Shown: piece after piece, positions 1 to 7,004 of the stretch
How positions within the stretch are numbered: the stretch's first letter is position 1
Layout: every line of letters starts with the position of its first letter
Source: a bacterium
Lineage (GTDB): Bacteria > Bacillota > Clostridia > Oscillospirales > Ruminococcaceae
Length of the DNA stretch: 64,000 bases
Direction of reading: 5' to 3'
Assembly (NCBI GenBank): GCA_004561545.1
Contig: SFVK01000003.1
Location: 1-64,000 of the forward strand
Translations under genes and position numbers: made by a program
Notes under the pieces: model-generated
Told to the model about the DNA's origin: nothing
Databases searched by the model: none
The model's input: the letters and a program-made list of their open reading frames with translations, nothing else

Positions 1-573
1 AGCGCCCAAAACCTCACGGTATCCATCCTCATTTACCGCGATTGCCACCAAAATCGCAACATTTTCGTACTCTCCGCCCCAGTTGCGCCGCAGGTAGATA
101 CCGTCCACATAGACATACGGATATTTTCCGCCTTGTAAAGGGCGGTTCCGCCAATCCTCAATGTGGATATAGGCTTTCTTGTTCAGCTCACTAATGGTGG
201 CAGGAGATACCTTGCTGCCCCACAGGGCCTCGGTGATATCTTCTACACGGCGTACAGAGACGCCGGCAAGGTACATCTCAATGAGAGCCTCCTCCACGCT
301 GCTCTCTCGACGGCGATACCGCTCAATGATGGCCGTTTCAAAAGAGACGCCCTTGAGGCGGGGCACATGGAGCGTTACGTCTCCGGAGGTGGTGGTAAGA
401 TTCCGGTCATAGTGGCCGCTACGGTAGCCCTGGCGGGCTTCATTGCGCTCGTAGCGGGCGGCCTGGGTCAGTTTCTCCGCTTCCTGCTCCAGCAGCTCGT
501 TCAGCGTTTCTTCCACGCTACCCCGGACTAATTCTTTGAGCTCAAATTTTATCGGCCCGCCCCCTTGACGCAC
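1..573 (-). CDS. IS256-family (mutator-type) transposase, N-terminal part, runs off left edge
   Basis: Reading leftwards from about 573 there is one uninterrupted frame to the window edge, about 190 residues. It contains YERNEARQGYRSGHYDRNL, then VPRLKGVSFET, ERYRRRESSVEEALIEMYLAG, and a VDGIYLRRNWGG segment holding the first catalytic Asp of the DDE core. This is the IS256/mutator layout; the remaining two acidic residues would lie outside the window. No ATG starts the frame. Candidates are GTG at 573, or a lost start near 552 (ATA with AGGGGG upstream), so the 5' end may be truncated. The coding 5' end faces rpmG and overlaps the outward promoter at 565-593. Confidence 0.85.
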   Translation of the reverse strand, partial: MRQGGGPIKFELKELVRGSVEETLNELLEQEAEKLTQAARYERNEARQGYRSGHYDRNLTTTSGDVTLHVPRLKGVSFETAIIERYRRRESSVEEALIEMYLAGVSVRRVEDITEALWGSKVSPATISELNKKAYIHIEDWRNRPLQGGKYPYVYVDGIYLRRNWGGEYENVAILVAIAVNEDGYREVLGA

Positions 574-593
574 CGTGGCGGGTATGCTATTAT
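565..593 (+). promoter_or_regulatory. promoter for rpmG-secE-nusG
   Basis: TTGACG (565-570), a 17-bp spacer and TATTAT (588-593) with an extended TG at 585-586 form a strong sigma-A type promoter pointing into rpmG. It sits on the 5' end of the IS256 transposase frame, so it may lie in the insertion element's non-coding end. Confidence 0.75.
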
Positions 594-722
594 GATAGTA
601 CCTCTTTTGCGGGTTTATTTTTTTGTGCCCATTTTTAGGCGCAGGACCCGCAGGCGCGAAGGGCGGCAACCCCAAGCGCAACGAGGGAGGCTGAATAAAC
701 CGTTAATTGGAGGTGCCGAACA

Positions 723-872
723 ATGACTGTCAAGATCACCCTGGCCTGCACCGAGTGCAAGCAGCGTAACTACAACAAGGAAAAGAACAAGAAGAACAAC
801 CCTGACCGCCTTGAGATGAAGAAGTATTGCCGTTTCTGCAAGAAGCATACTGTTCACCGCGAAACCAAGTGA
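723..872 (+). CDS. rpmG: 50S ribosomal protein L33 (zinc-binding form)
   Basis: This 49-residue protein was too short for standard open-frame lists. It begins MTVKITLACTECKQRNY and ends KYCRFCKKHTVHRETK. Two CxxC pairs (C9/C12 and C36/C39) form the zinc ribbon of the C+ form of L33, a small protein of the large ribosomal subunit near the E site. Start ATG follows GGAGGTG. It is the first gene of the rpmG-secE-nusG cluster, an order typical of Firmicutes; secE follows 18 nt downstream. Confidence 0.95.
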   Translation: MTVKITLACTECKQRNYNKEKNKKNNPDRLEMKKYCRFCKKHTVHRETK

Positions 873-890
873 GTTGAAGGAGCTTTTAAG

Positions 891-1202
891 ATGGCAGATA
901 AGAAAGCGGTAAGCCAGGCTGCCGCCAAGCCGGAGGAAGCCAAGACCGAGACAAAGGCCAAGAAGGCTGACAACGGCAAAAAGAAAGTTCCCTTCACCAC
1001 CAAGGTCAAAAACTTTTTCAACCGCATCGTCAAGTATTTCCGTGACACAAAGAGCGAGCTGAAAAAGGTTGTGTGGCCCAGCAAGCAGGACGTCAAGACC
1101 AACACCATCACCGTTATTGTGGTGGTCGCCATCGCGGCGGTGGTTCTGGTTCTGCTCGACCTCGCCTTCGGCGGGATCATTCATCTGCTGATCGGCGCGT
1201 GA
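891..1202 (+). CDS. secE: preprotein translocase subunit SecE
   Basis: 103 residues. A long charged Lys/Ala/Glu-rich N-terminus (about residues 1-33) precedes the conserved SecE core: an amphipathic helix with YFRDTKSELKKVVWPSKQDV, then a single membrane span (about 72-98). SecE clamps SecY in the SecYEG channel. The single-span form is the usual Gram-positive type. It lies between rpmG and nusG, 24 nt before nusG, in the classic translocation/transcription operon. Confidence 0.96.
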   Translation: MADKKAVSQAAAKPEEAKTETKAKKADNGKKKVPFTTKVKNFFNRIVKYFRDTKSELKKVVWPSKQDVKTNTITVIVVVAIAAVVLVLLDLAFGGIIHLLIGA

Positions 1203-1226
1203 ACCGGCTTTTGAGCGGAGGCAACA

Positions 1227-1769
1227 ATGGCTGAACAAGCATACTGGTATGTTGTGCATACCTATTCCGGCTATGAAAACAAGGTCGCAACGGACCTGAT
1301 GACGATGGTGGAAAACCGTCACATTCAGGATCTGATCTGCGACGTCAAGGTCCCCACCGAGACGGTTCTGGAAGACCAGTTTGACAAGACCGGCAACAAG
1401 ATCGGCGAGAAGGAAGTTCAGCGCAAGATCTACCCCGGCTATGTCTTTGTCAAGATGGTAATGAACGACAACACCTGGTATATCGTCCGCAACACCCGCG
1501 GCTGCACCGGCTTTGTCGGCCCGGCTTCCAAGCCGGAGCCCCTCTCGGAGGAGGAGGTTGCCAAACTGGGGGTCGATAACGGCGTTGCCGCGCCCGAGGT
1601 CGATTACGCAGTGGGCGACAGCGTCGAGATTACCTCCGGCCCCATGGAAGGCTCGGTGGCCACCGTGGAGGAGATCAACCTCGACGAGCGCAAAGTGCGC
1701 GTGCGGATCAATATGTTTGGCCGCGAGATCCCTGCGGAACTCGCTCTGCATGAGGTCAAACTGCTGTGA
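1227..1769 (+). CDS. nusG: transcription termination/antitermination protein NusG
   Basis: 180 residues, normal length. The N-terminal NGN domain starts AYWYVVHTYSGYENKV and contains YPGYVFVKM and VRNTRGCTGFVG. The C-terminal KOW domain (about 123-180) has GDSVEITSGPMEG. NusG binds RNA polymerase and modulates pausing and Rho or ribosome coupling. SD GGAGG precedes ATG 1227. A short hairpin lies downstream, before rplK. Confidence 0.97.
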   Translation: MAEQAYWYVVHTYSGYENKVATDLMTMVENRHIQDLICDVKVPTETVLEDQFDKTGNKIGEKEVQRKIYPGYVFVKMVMNDNTWYIVRNTRGCTGFVGPASKPEPLSEEEVAKLGVDNGVAAPEVDYAVGDSVEITSGPMEGSVATVEEINLDERKVRVRINMFGREIPAELALHEVKLL

Positions 1770-1796
1770 TTCATCGCGCAGTGTATTTCCGGTAAG

Positions 1797-1845
1797 AACC
1801 GCGCGTCAGCGGTTTTTATAGAGTGTGCGGGGTTCGCGCACTCGT
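1797..1845 (+). terminator. short terminator and hairpin leader ahead of rplK
   Basis: AACCGC (1797-1802) pairs with GCGGTT (809-814 of the same block, i.e. 1809-1814) and is followed by TTT, a weak intrinsic terminator after nusG. A second hairpin (GAGTGTGCG with CGCGCACTC, about 1821-1844) follows. These may partly uncouple nusG from the L11-L1 genes. Confidence 0.45.
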
Positions 1846-1900
1846 GGGAGGCCTGCACCGCGGGCCGCAACTCACCACAAATTTTGGAGGTGCAAATATC

Positions 1901-2326
1901 ATGGCACAGAAAATCACTGGCTACATCAAGCTGCAAATCCCCGCCGGCAAGGCGACTCCGGCTCCCCCTGTTGGTCCCGCTCTGGGCCAGAAGGGCGTCA
2001 ACATCATGGCCTTCACCAAGGAGTTCAATGAACGCACCAAGGGCCAGATGGGCATGATTATCCCCGTCGTCATCACCGTCTATGCGGACCGTTCTTTCAG
2101 CTTTATCACCAAGACCCCGCCGGCTCCCGTTCTGATCAAGAAGGCCGCCGGCATCGACACCGCCTCCGGCGTGCCCAACAAGAACAAGGTCGGCTCCATC
2201 ACCCTGGCCCAGGCCGAGGAGATCGCCAAGACCAAGATGCCTGACCTGAACGCCGCTTCCCTGGAAGCCGCCGTCAGCATGATCAAGGGCACCTGCCGCA
2301 GCATGGGCGTCACCGTTGAGGGTTGA
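1901..2326 (+). CDS. rplK: 50S ribosomal protein L11
   Basis: 141 residues, exactly the family length. It starts MAQKITGYIKLQIPAGKA and has the hallmark PPVGPALGQKGVNIMAFTKEF segment near residue 20 and the C-terminal KTKMPDLNA...GTCRSMG rRNA-binding region. L11 forms the base of the GTPase-associated stalk with 23S rRNA and L10-L12. I chose ATG 1901 because it follows GGAGGTG with normal spacing; the frame is open further upstream but without L11 homology. rplA follows. Confidence 0.98.
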   Translation: MAQKITGYIKLQIPAGKATPAPPVGPALGQKGVNIMAFTKEFNERTKGQMGMIIPVVITVYADRSFSFITKTPPAPVLIKKAAGIDTASGVPNKNKVGSITLAQAEEIAKTKMPDLNAASLEAAVSMIKGTCRSMGVTVEG

Positions 2327-2384
2327 TAAGCCCCTTTTCAGTGGGAGGATATATCCGATAACTACCACAATGGAGGAATAAAGA

Positions 2385-3077
2385 ATGAATCACGGGAAAC
2401 ATTATGTCGACAGCGCCAAGCTGGTCGACCGTACCAAGACTTACGAGCCCCGGGAAGCCCTGGAACTCTGCTGCAAGACCGCCACTGCCAAGTTTGACGA
2501 GACCGTTGAGCTGCACGTCCGTCTGGGCGTTGACAGCCGCCACGCTGACCAGCAGGTTCGCGGCGCTGTGGTTCTGCCCAACGGCACCGGCAAGAACGTT
2601 CGCGTTGTTGCCATCTGCAAGGGCGACGCCGCCAAGGCCGCTGAGGCTGCCGGCGCGCAGGAGGTCGGCGATGACGACCTGATCGCCAAGATCCAGGGCG
2701 GTTACCTGGACTTTGACGTTCTGGTTACCACCCCCGATATGATGGGCCGCGTTGGCCGTCTGGGCAAAATCCTCGGACCCCGTGGCCTGATGCCCAACCC
2801 CAAGGCCGGCACTGTGACCCCCGACGTTGGCAAGGCTGTCACCGACGCCAAGGCCGGTAAGATCGAGTACCGCCTGGACAAGCAGAACATCATCCACGTG
2901 CCCGTGGGCAAGGCTTCTTTTGGCGCTGACAAGCTGATGGTCAACCTGGACACCGTCCTGGAAGCCATCGCCAAGGCCAAGCCCGCCGCCGCCAAGGGCC
3001 AGTACTTCAAGAGCGCCACCGTGGCCACCACCATGGGCCCCGGCATCCGCGTCGCCACCAACAAGTACGGCGTCTGA
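2385..3077 (+). CDS. rplA: 50S ribosomal protein L1
   Basis: 230 residues, normal for L1. It contains the conserved GRVGRLGKILGPRGLMPNPK signature (about residues 120-140) and YRLDKQNIIHVPVG. L1 forms the mobile L1 stalk at the E site and in many bacteria represses its own L11-L1 operon. It lies 58 nt after rplK. TTGACA of the rplJ promoter starts 12 nt past its stop. Confidence 0.98.
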   Translation: MNHGKHYVDSAKLVDRTKTYEPREALELCCKTATAKFDETVELHVRLGVDSRHADQQVRGAVVLPNGTGKNVRVVAICKGDAAKAAEAAGAQEVGDDDLIAKIQGGYLDFDVLVTTPDMMGRVGRLGKILGPRGLMPNPKAGTVTPDVGKAVTDAKAGKIEYRLDKQNIIHVPVGKASFGADKLMVNLDTVLEAIAKAKPAAAKGQYFKSATVATTMGPGIRVATNKYGV

Positions 3078-3088
3078 GTAAAAAATCC

Positions 3089-3117
3089 TTGACAAACGCA
3101 CGTTTTCGTGCTACACT
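3089..3117 (+). promoter_or_regulatory. rplJ-rplL promoter
   Basis: TTGACA (3089-3094), a 17-bp spacer and TACACT (3112-3117). The spacer and -35 edge contain AAACGCACGTTT (3094-3105), the exact reverse complement of AAACGTGCGTTT in the leader at 3183-3194. Confidence 0.8.
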
Positions 3118-3119
3118 AA

Positions 3120-3244
3120 TTAAGCTGTTTTTAAGACAGCAGGTGCCCGCAAGGGCCTAACGGGTGATCCCCGCCTGCCGAGAAACGTGCGTTTTGAATT
3201 TGCTTCAAAGCCCCTTTCCCGGCAACGGGTCAGGGGCTTTTTCT
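3120..3244 (+). ncRNA. ribosomal protein L10 leader with attenuator
   Basis: The roughly 180-nt untranslated leader before rplJ has a folded segment (GCTGTTTTTAAGACAGC and GCAGGTGCCCGC...GCCTGC, about 3123-3180), the position and shape expected of the Firmicutes L10 leader that binds the L10(L12)4 complex. It ends in an intrinsic terminator, AAAGCCCCT (3207-3215) paired with AGGGGCTTT (3232-3240) plus an inner CCCG/CGGG, followed by TTTT. The family assignment rests on position and structure; I could not run a covariance model. Confidence 0.65.
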
Positions 3245-3303
3245 GTTGGGAAAAAGCCGCTTGCCTGTTCATCAACTTACAAGCGGAATGAGGTGAAAAA
3301 GAA

Positions 3304-3819
3304 ATGCCCAGTGCAAAGATTCTGGAATCCAAGAAGGCTTATGTTGCAGAGCTGAACACCAAGATCGCCGGTTCTCTGGCCGGTGTCGTTGTTTCCTACA
3401 ACGGCATCAGCGTGGCTGACGATACCAAGATGCGCAAGGAGCTGCGTGAGGCTGGCGTGGAATATATGGTCGTCAAGAACACCATGCTGCGCCGCGCTGT
3501 TGCCGGCACCCAGTACGAGGCTTTGGTCGAGTACTTCAAGGGTGATACCGCCATCGCGCTCTCTGCCGAGGACCCGGCTGCTGCCGCCCGCATCCTCTGC
3601 AAGGTGGCCGATGCTGACAAGACCAAGCGCTTCGCCGTCAAAGGCGGCTTCTGCGATGGTCAGGTGCTGGATGCCGCCGGCGTCAAGAGCCTGTCCACCA
3701 TGCCGAACCGCGAGGGCCTGCTCTCTATGCTGGCCGGCTCCCTCAACGGGATCATCGGCGGCCTGGCTGTTGCGATCCAGGGGATCGTCGACAAGCAGGA
3801 GGAAACCCCCGCTGCCTGA
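3304..3819 (+). CDS. rplJ: 50S ribosomal protein L10
   Basis: 171 residues. It begins MPSAKILESKKAYVAEL and includes the rRNA-binding VVKNTMLRRA region (about 58-68) and a C-terminal helix (LLSMLAGSLNGIIGGLA) that carries L12 dimers. L10 is the scaffold of the stalk. Start ATG follows a GAGGTG site. It is co-transcribed with rplL and probably autoregulated through the leader upstream. Confidence 0.97.
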   Translation: MPSAKILESKKAYVAELNTKIAGSLAGVVVSYNGISVADDTKMRKELREAGVEYMVVKNTMLRRAVAGTQYEALVEYFKGDTAIALSAEDPAAAARILCKVADADKTKRFAVKGGFCDGQVLDAAGVKSLSTMPNREGLLSMLAGSLNGIIGGLAVAIQGIVDKQEETPAA

Positions 3820-3898
3820 TGCGTGCAGCATAAGGAATGCGGCGTAACCTTTTGTAAAACCGCCGCGACATTACAAAACAAATATGGAGGTAACTACC

Positions 3899-4273
3899 AT
3901 GGCTTCTGAAAAGATCACTGCCATTGTCGAGTCTGTGAAGACTATGACCGTTCTCGAGCTGAAAGAGCTCGTCGATACCATCTGCGAAGAGTTCGGCGTT
4001 TCCGCCGTTGCCGCTGCCGCTCCTGCCGCTGCCGCTGCCGCTGCTCCGGCTGAGGAGGAGAAGACCGAGTTCGATGTCATCCTGGCTGACATCGGCGCCA
4101 ACAAGATGCAGGTCATCAAGGCTGTCAAGGAGCTGACCGGCGCTTCCCTGATGGAGGCCAAGAAGCTCGTTGAGACCCCGAACGCCAAGCTGAAGGAGCA
4201 GGCTTCCAAGGCTGACGCCGAGGAGATGAAGAAGAAGCTGGAAGACGTCGGCGCCAAGATCGAGCTGAAGTAA
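3899..4273 (+). CDS. rplL: 50S ribosomal protein L7/L12
   Basis: 124 residues. The N-terminal dimerisation helix (VKTMTVLELKELVDTICEEFG) is followed by an Ala-rich hinge (about residues 40-58) and the factor-binding C-terminal domain with LADIGANKMQVIKAVKELTG and LMEAKKLVE. I chose ATG 3899, giving MASEKITAIVE, because GGAGG lies 7-8 nt upstream; an ATG at 3884 overlaps that site. It is the last gene before the terminator at 4304. Confidence 0.97.
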   Translation: MASEKITAIVESVKTMTVLELKELVDTICEEFGVSAVAAAAPAAAAAAAPAEEEKTEFDVILADIGANKMQVIKAVKELTGASLMEAKKLVETPNAKLKEQASKADAEEMKKKLEDVGAKIELK

Positions 4274-4303
4274 TTCCCTTCTCTGATCCAGATCAACACC
4301 CTG

Positions 4304-4333
4304 CCACCCCGCCATCGCGCGGGGTGGTTTTTC
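4304..4333 (+). terminator. terminator of rplJ-rplL
   Basis: CCACCCCGC (4304-4312) pairs with GCGGGGTGG (4319-4327) around a CATCGC loop and is followed by TTTTTCT. Confidence 0.9.
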
Positions 4334-4439
4334 TGTTATGCCCAAAATGCACTGGGCAATTTGGACAAAATGACCAATTTGTTCGGTTAATTAGACGAAT
4401 GTTCAAATTCTGTTAATGGAAAATCGGACAGGAACTCAG

Positions 4440-4445
4440 TATAAT
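4440..4445 (+). promoter_or_regulatory. -10 element for the MMPL operon
   Basis: TATAAT lies 34 nt before the chosen MMPL start in an AT-rich stretch. No good -35 is visible at the ideal distance. Confidence 0.5.
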
Positions 4446-4478
4446 GGCATTTGGAAAACCGACAGGGGGCATTTGTAC

Positions 4479-7004
4479 ATGAAGGAAAAGAAACAACAGC
4501 AAAGTGGAATGGAAAAGATTGCCACGTTCATTGTGGATAAACGCAATCTTTTCTTTCTGCTCTATATTTTTGCGTTGATTTTCAGCGTGGTGGCCATCGG
4601 CTGGGTGAAGGTGGAAAACGACATCACCGCCTATCTGCCCGCCGACACCGAAACCCGTCAGGGCCTGACCGTGATGAACGACAATTTCACCACCTTTGGC
4701 TCCGCCCGGGTCATGGTTTCCAATATCACCTATGAGACCGCCGAAGAGCTGTGCGATCAGATCAAGGCGGTGAATGGTGTGGATACCGTGGAATTTGATG
4801 ACACCGAAGACCATTACAAAAATGCCTCCGCCCTTTACACCGTCAGCTTTGACGGGACCGAGACCGATCCGGTCAGCATTGATGCCCGCAATGAGATAGC
4901 CAGCCTGCTTTCCGGCTATGACAGCTATATCGACAGCGAGGTGGGCAAGGATATGTCCGCCGAGCTGGCCAGCGAGATGGGGGTGATCCTGGCGATTGCC
5001 GCCGCCATTATTGTGGTGGTACTGACCCTCACCTCCCGCTCCTATGCCGAGGTCCCCGTGCTGATTCTGACTTTTGGCGCCGCGGCCCTGCTCAATATGG
5101 GCACCAACTTCCTGTGCGGGACCATTTCCTTTATTTCCAACTCGGTCACCGTCATTCTCCAGTTGGCTCTGGCCATCGACTATGCCATCATTCTCTGCCA
5201 CCGGTTCAGCGACGAGCACGAAACCAGGGGCACGCGGGAAGCCTGCATCGCCGCACTGTCCAAAGCCATCCCCGAAATCAGTTCCTCCTCCCTCACCACC
5301 ATTTCCGGCCTGGCGGCGCTGGCGTTCATGCATTTCGGCATTGGCCGTGACCTGGCCACTGTGCTCATCAAGGCCATTCTGTTCAGCCTGCTGTCGGTAT
5401 TCACCCTGATGCCCGGCCTGCTGATGCTGTTCAGCAATAAAATTGACAAGACCAAACACAGAAAGCTCATCCCCAAAATTACTGCACTGGGAAAGTTTGA
5501 CGTCAAAACCCGGTTCCTTGTTCCGCCGGTGTTTGTGGTGGTGGTCATTGCGGCGGCGGTGTTTGCCAACAAATGCCCTTACTGTTACAGCTTTAACGAT
5601 CTAACCACCGCCAAACAGAGCGAAAGCCAGATTGCCCACCAGACAATCAAGCAAACCTTCGGCAATTCCAACATGGTGGCCATCCTTGTGCCGTCGGGGG
5701 ATTACAGCGCGGAACGGGCGGTCCTCAACGAGCTGGATGCCTGCCCCGAGGTGAAATCCACCACCGGTCTGGCCAACATTGAGGCGATGGACGGCTACAA
5801 GCTGGCCGACGCCCTGACCCCCCGCCAGCTGGCGGAACTGGCGGGGATGGACTATGAGGTGTCCAAGGCGCTGTATACCGCATACGCCGTCAACCAGGAC
5901 CAGTACGGCGAAATCCTTAACGGCCTGACAGATTATAAAGTGCCGCTCTTTGATATGTTCCTGTTCCTCGAGCAGGAAATGCAGGACGGCAACATTACGC
6001 TGGAAGGTGAAATCCAGGACACGCTGGATGATCTCTTTGACCAGCTGGACAAAGCGAAGATTCAGCTCCAGAGCGACAATTACAGCCGCCTGGTAGTCTA
6101 TCTCAATCTGCCCGAGGAGAGCGAGGAAACCTCCGCCTTCCTCGCCAAAATTCACGCCATCCTTGCCCAGCACTATGACGGCGGCTATTATGTGGTGGGC
6201 AACTCCACCAACGCCAAGGATCTGGCTTCCTCCTTTGAACAGGACAATGTGGTGATCAGCATTCTGTCCGCCCTTTTTGTCATCATCATTCTGCTGTTCA
6301 CCTTCAAGTCGGCCGGTCTTCCGCTGCTGCTCATTCTCGTCATCCAGGGCAGTATCTGGATCAATTTCTCTGTGCCTACCCTGCAAAATGAGCCGCTGTA
6401 TTTTCTGGGATACCTGATTGTCAACGCCATTCAGATGGGCGCCAATATTGACTATGCCATCGTCATTTCCAGTCATTACAGCGACCTGAAAAAACAGATG
6501 CCCATCAAGGACGCCATGATTGCCGCCCTCAACGAGGCATTTCCCACCATCTTCACCTCCGGCTCCATTCTGGCGGTGGCGGGCAGCCTGATCGGCGTCA
6601 TGACTTCCAATCCGGTCATTGCGGCCATCGGCTCCTGCCTGGGCCGGGGCACCATCATCTCCATTGTGCTGGTTCTGGCGGTGCTGCCCCAGATTCTGCT
6701 GGTGGGCGATTCCATTGTGGAGCGCACCAGCTTTGAGATGCGCGGTCTGGAACTCAGCGGCCGCACCCATTCCGCCAGCGGCACGGTGCGGGTCAACGGT
6801 CGGGTGCGCGGCTATGTCAGCGGCGTGGTGGACGCCGAAATCAACGGAACCCTGCGCGGCACCATCAACGCCGCCGTGAGCAACGGCACCGCAGTAGAGA
6901 TTTCCGAGCCGGACTATTATCTGCCGGATGCGTCCCCCACGGCGGACGAACCCGACCGGTCCGGGGAAAACAAATCCCAGGAAGGGGAGGAGATGCAACA
7001 ATGA
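4479..7004 (+). CDS. MMPL/RND-superfamily transporter
   Basis: 841 residues with the two-fold RND architecture: a first span near residue 25, a large extracytoplasmic loop, a six-span bundle (about 165-325), a second loop, and a second bundle (about 605-755). The repeated VNAIQMGANIDYAI and VILQLALAIDYAI motifs in TM4 of each half are typical of MMPL exporters. Known relatives move lipids, glycolipids or drugs; the substrate here is unknown. The tail (about 755-841) is hydrophilic with Gly/Val/Asn-rich repeats. ATG 4479 was chosen because AGGGGG lies upstream and the preceding frame overlaps the -10. Its TGA overlaps the next gene's ATG. Confidence 0.88.
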   Translation: MKEKKQQQSGMEKIATFIVDKRNLFFLLYIFALIFSVVAIGWVKVENDITAYLPADTETRQGLTVMNDNFTTFGSARVMVSNITYETAEELCDQIKAVNGVDTVEFDDTEDHYKNASALYTVSFDGTETDPVSIDARNEIASLLSGYDSYIDSEVGKDMSAELASEMGVILAIAAAIIVVVLTLTSRSYAEVPVLILTFGAAALLNMGTNFLCGTISFISNSVTVILQLALAIDYAIILCHRFSDEHETRGTREACIAALSKAIPEISSSSLTTISGLAALAFMHFGIGRDLATVLIKAILFSLLSVFTLMPGLLMLFSNKIDKTKHRKLIPKITALGKFDVKTRFLVPPVFVVVVIAAAVFANKCPYCYSFNDLTTAKQSESQIAHQTIKQTFGNSNMVAILVPSGDYSAERAVLNELDACPEVKSTTGLANIEAMDGYKLADALTPRQLAELAGMDYEVSKALYTAYAVNQDQYGEILNGLTDYKVPLFDMFLFLEQEMQDGNITLEGEIQDTLDDLFDQLDKAKIQLQSDNYSRLVVYLNLPEESEETSAFLAKIHAILAQHYDGGYYVVGNSTNAKDLASSFEQDNVVISILSALFVIIILLFTFKSAGLPLLLILVIQGSIWINFSVPTLQNEPLYFLGYLIVNAIQMGANIDYAIVISSHYSDLKKQMPIKDAMIAALNEAFPTIFTSGSILAVAGSLIGVMTSNPVIAAIGSCLGRGTIISIVLVLAVLPQILLVGDSIVERTSFEMRGLELSGRTHSASGTVRVNGRVRGYVSGVVDAEINGTLRGTINAAVSNGTAVEISEPDYYLPDASPTADEPDRSGENKSQEGEEMQQ

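Noticed and set aside
4416..4478. Upstream extension of the MMPL gene by 21 codons
   Set aside because: It overlaps the -10 TATAAT at 4440, so a transcript from that promoter could not encode it.
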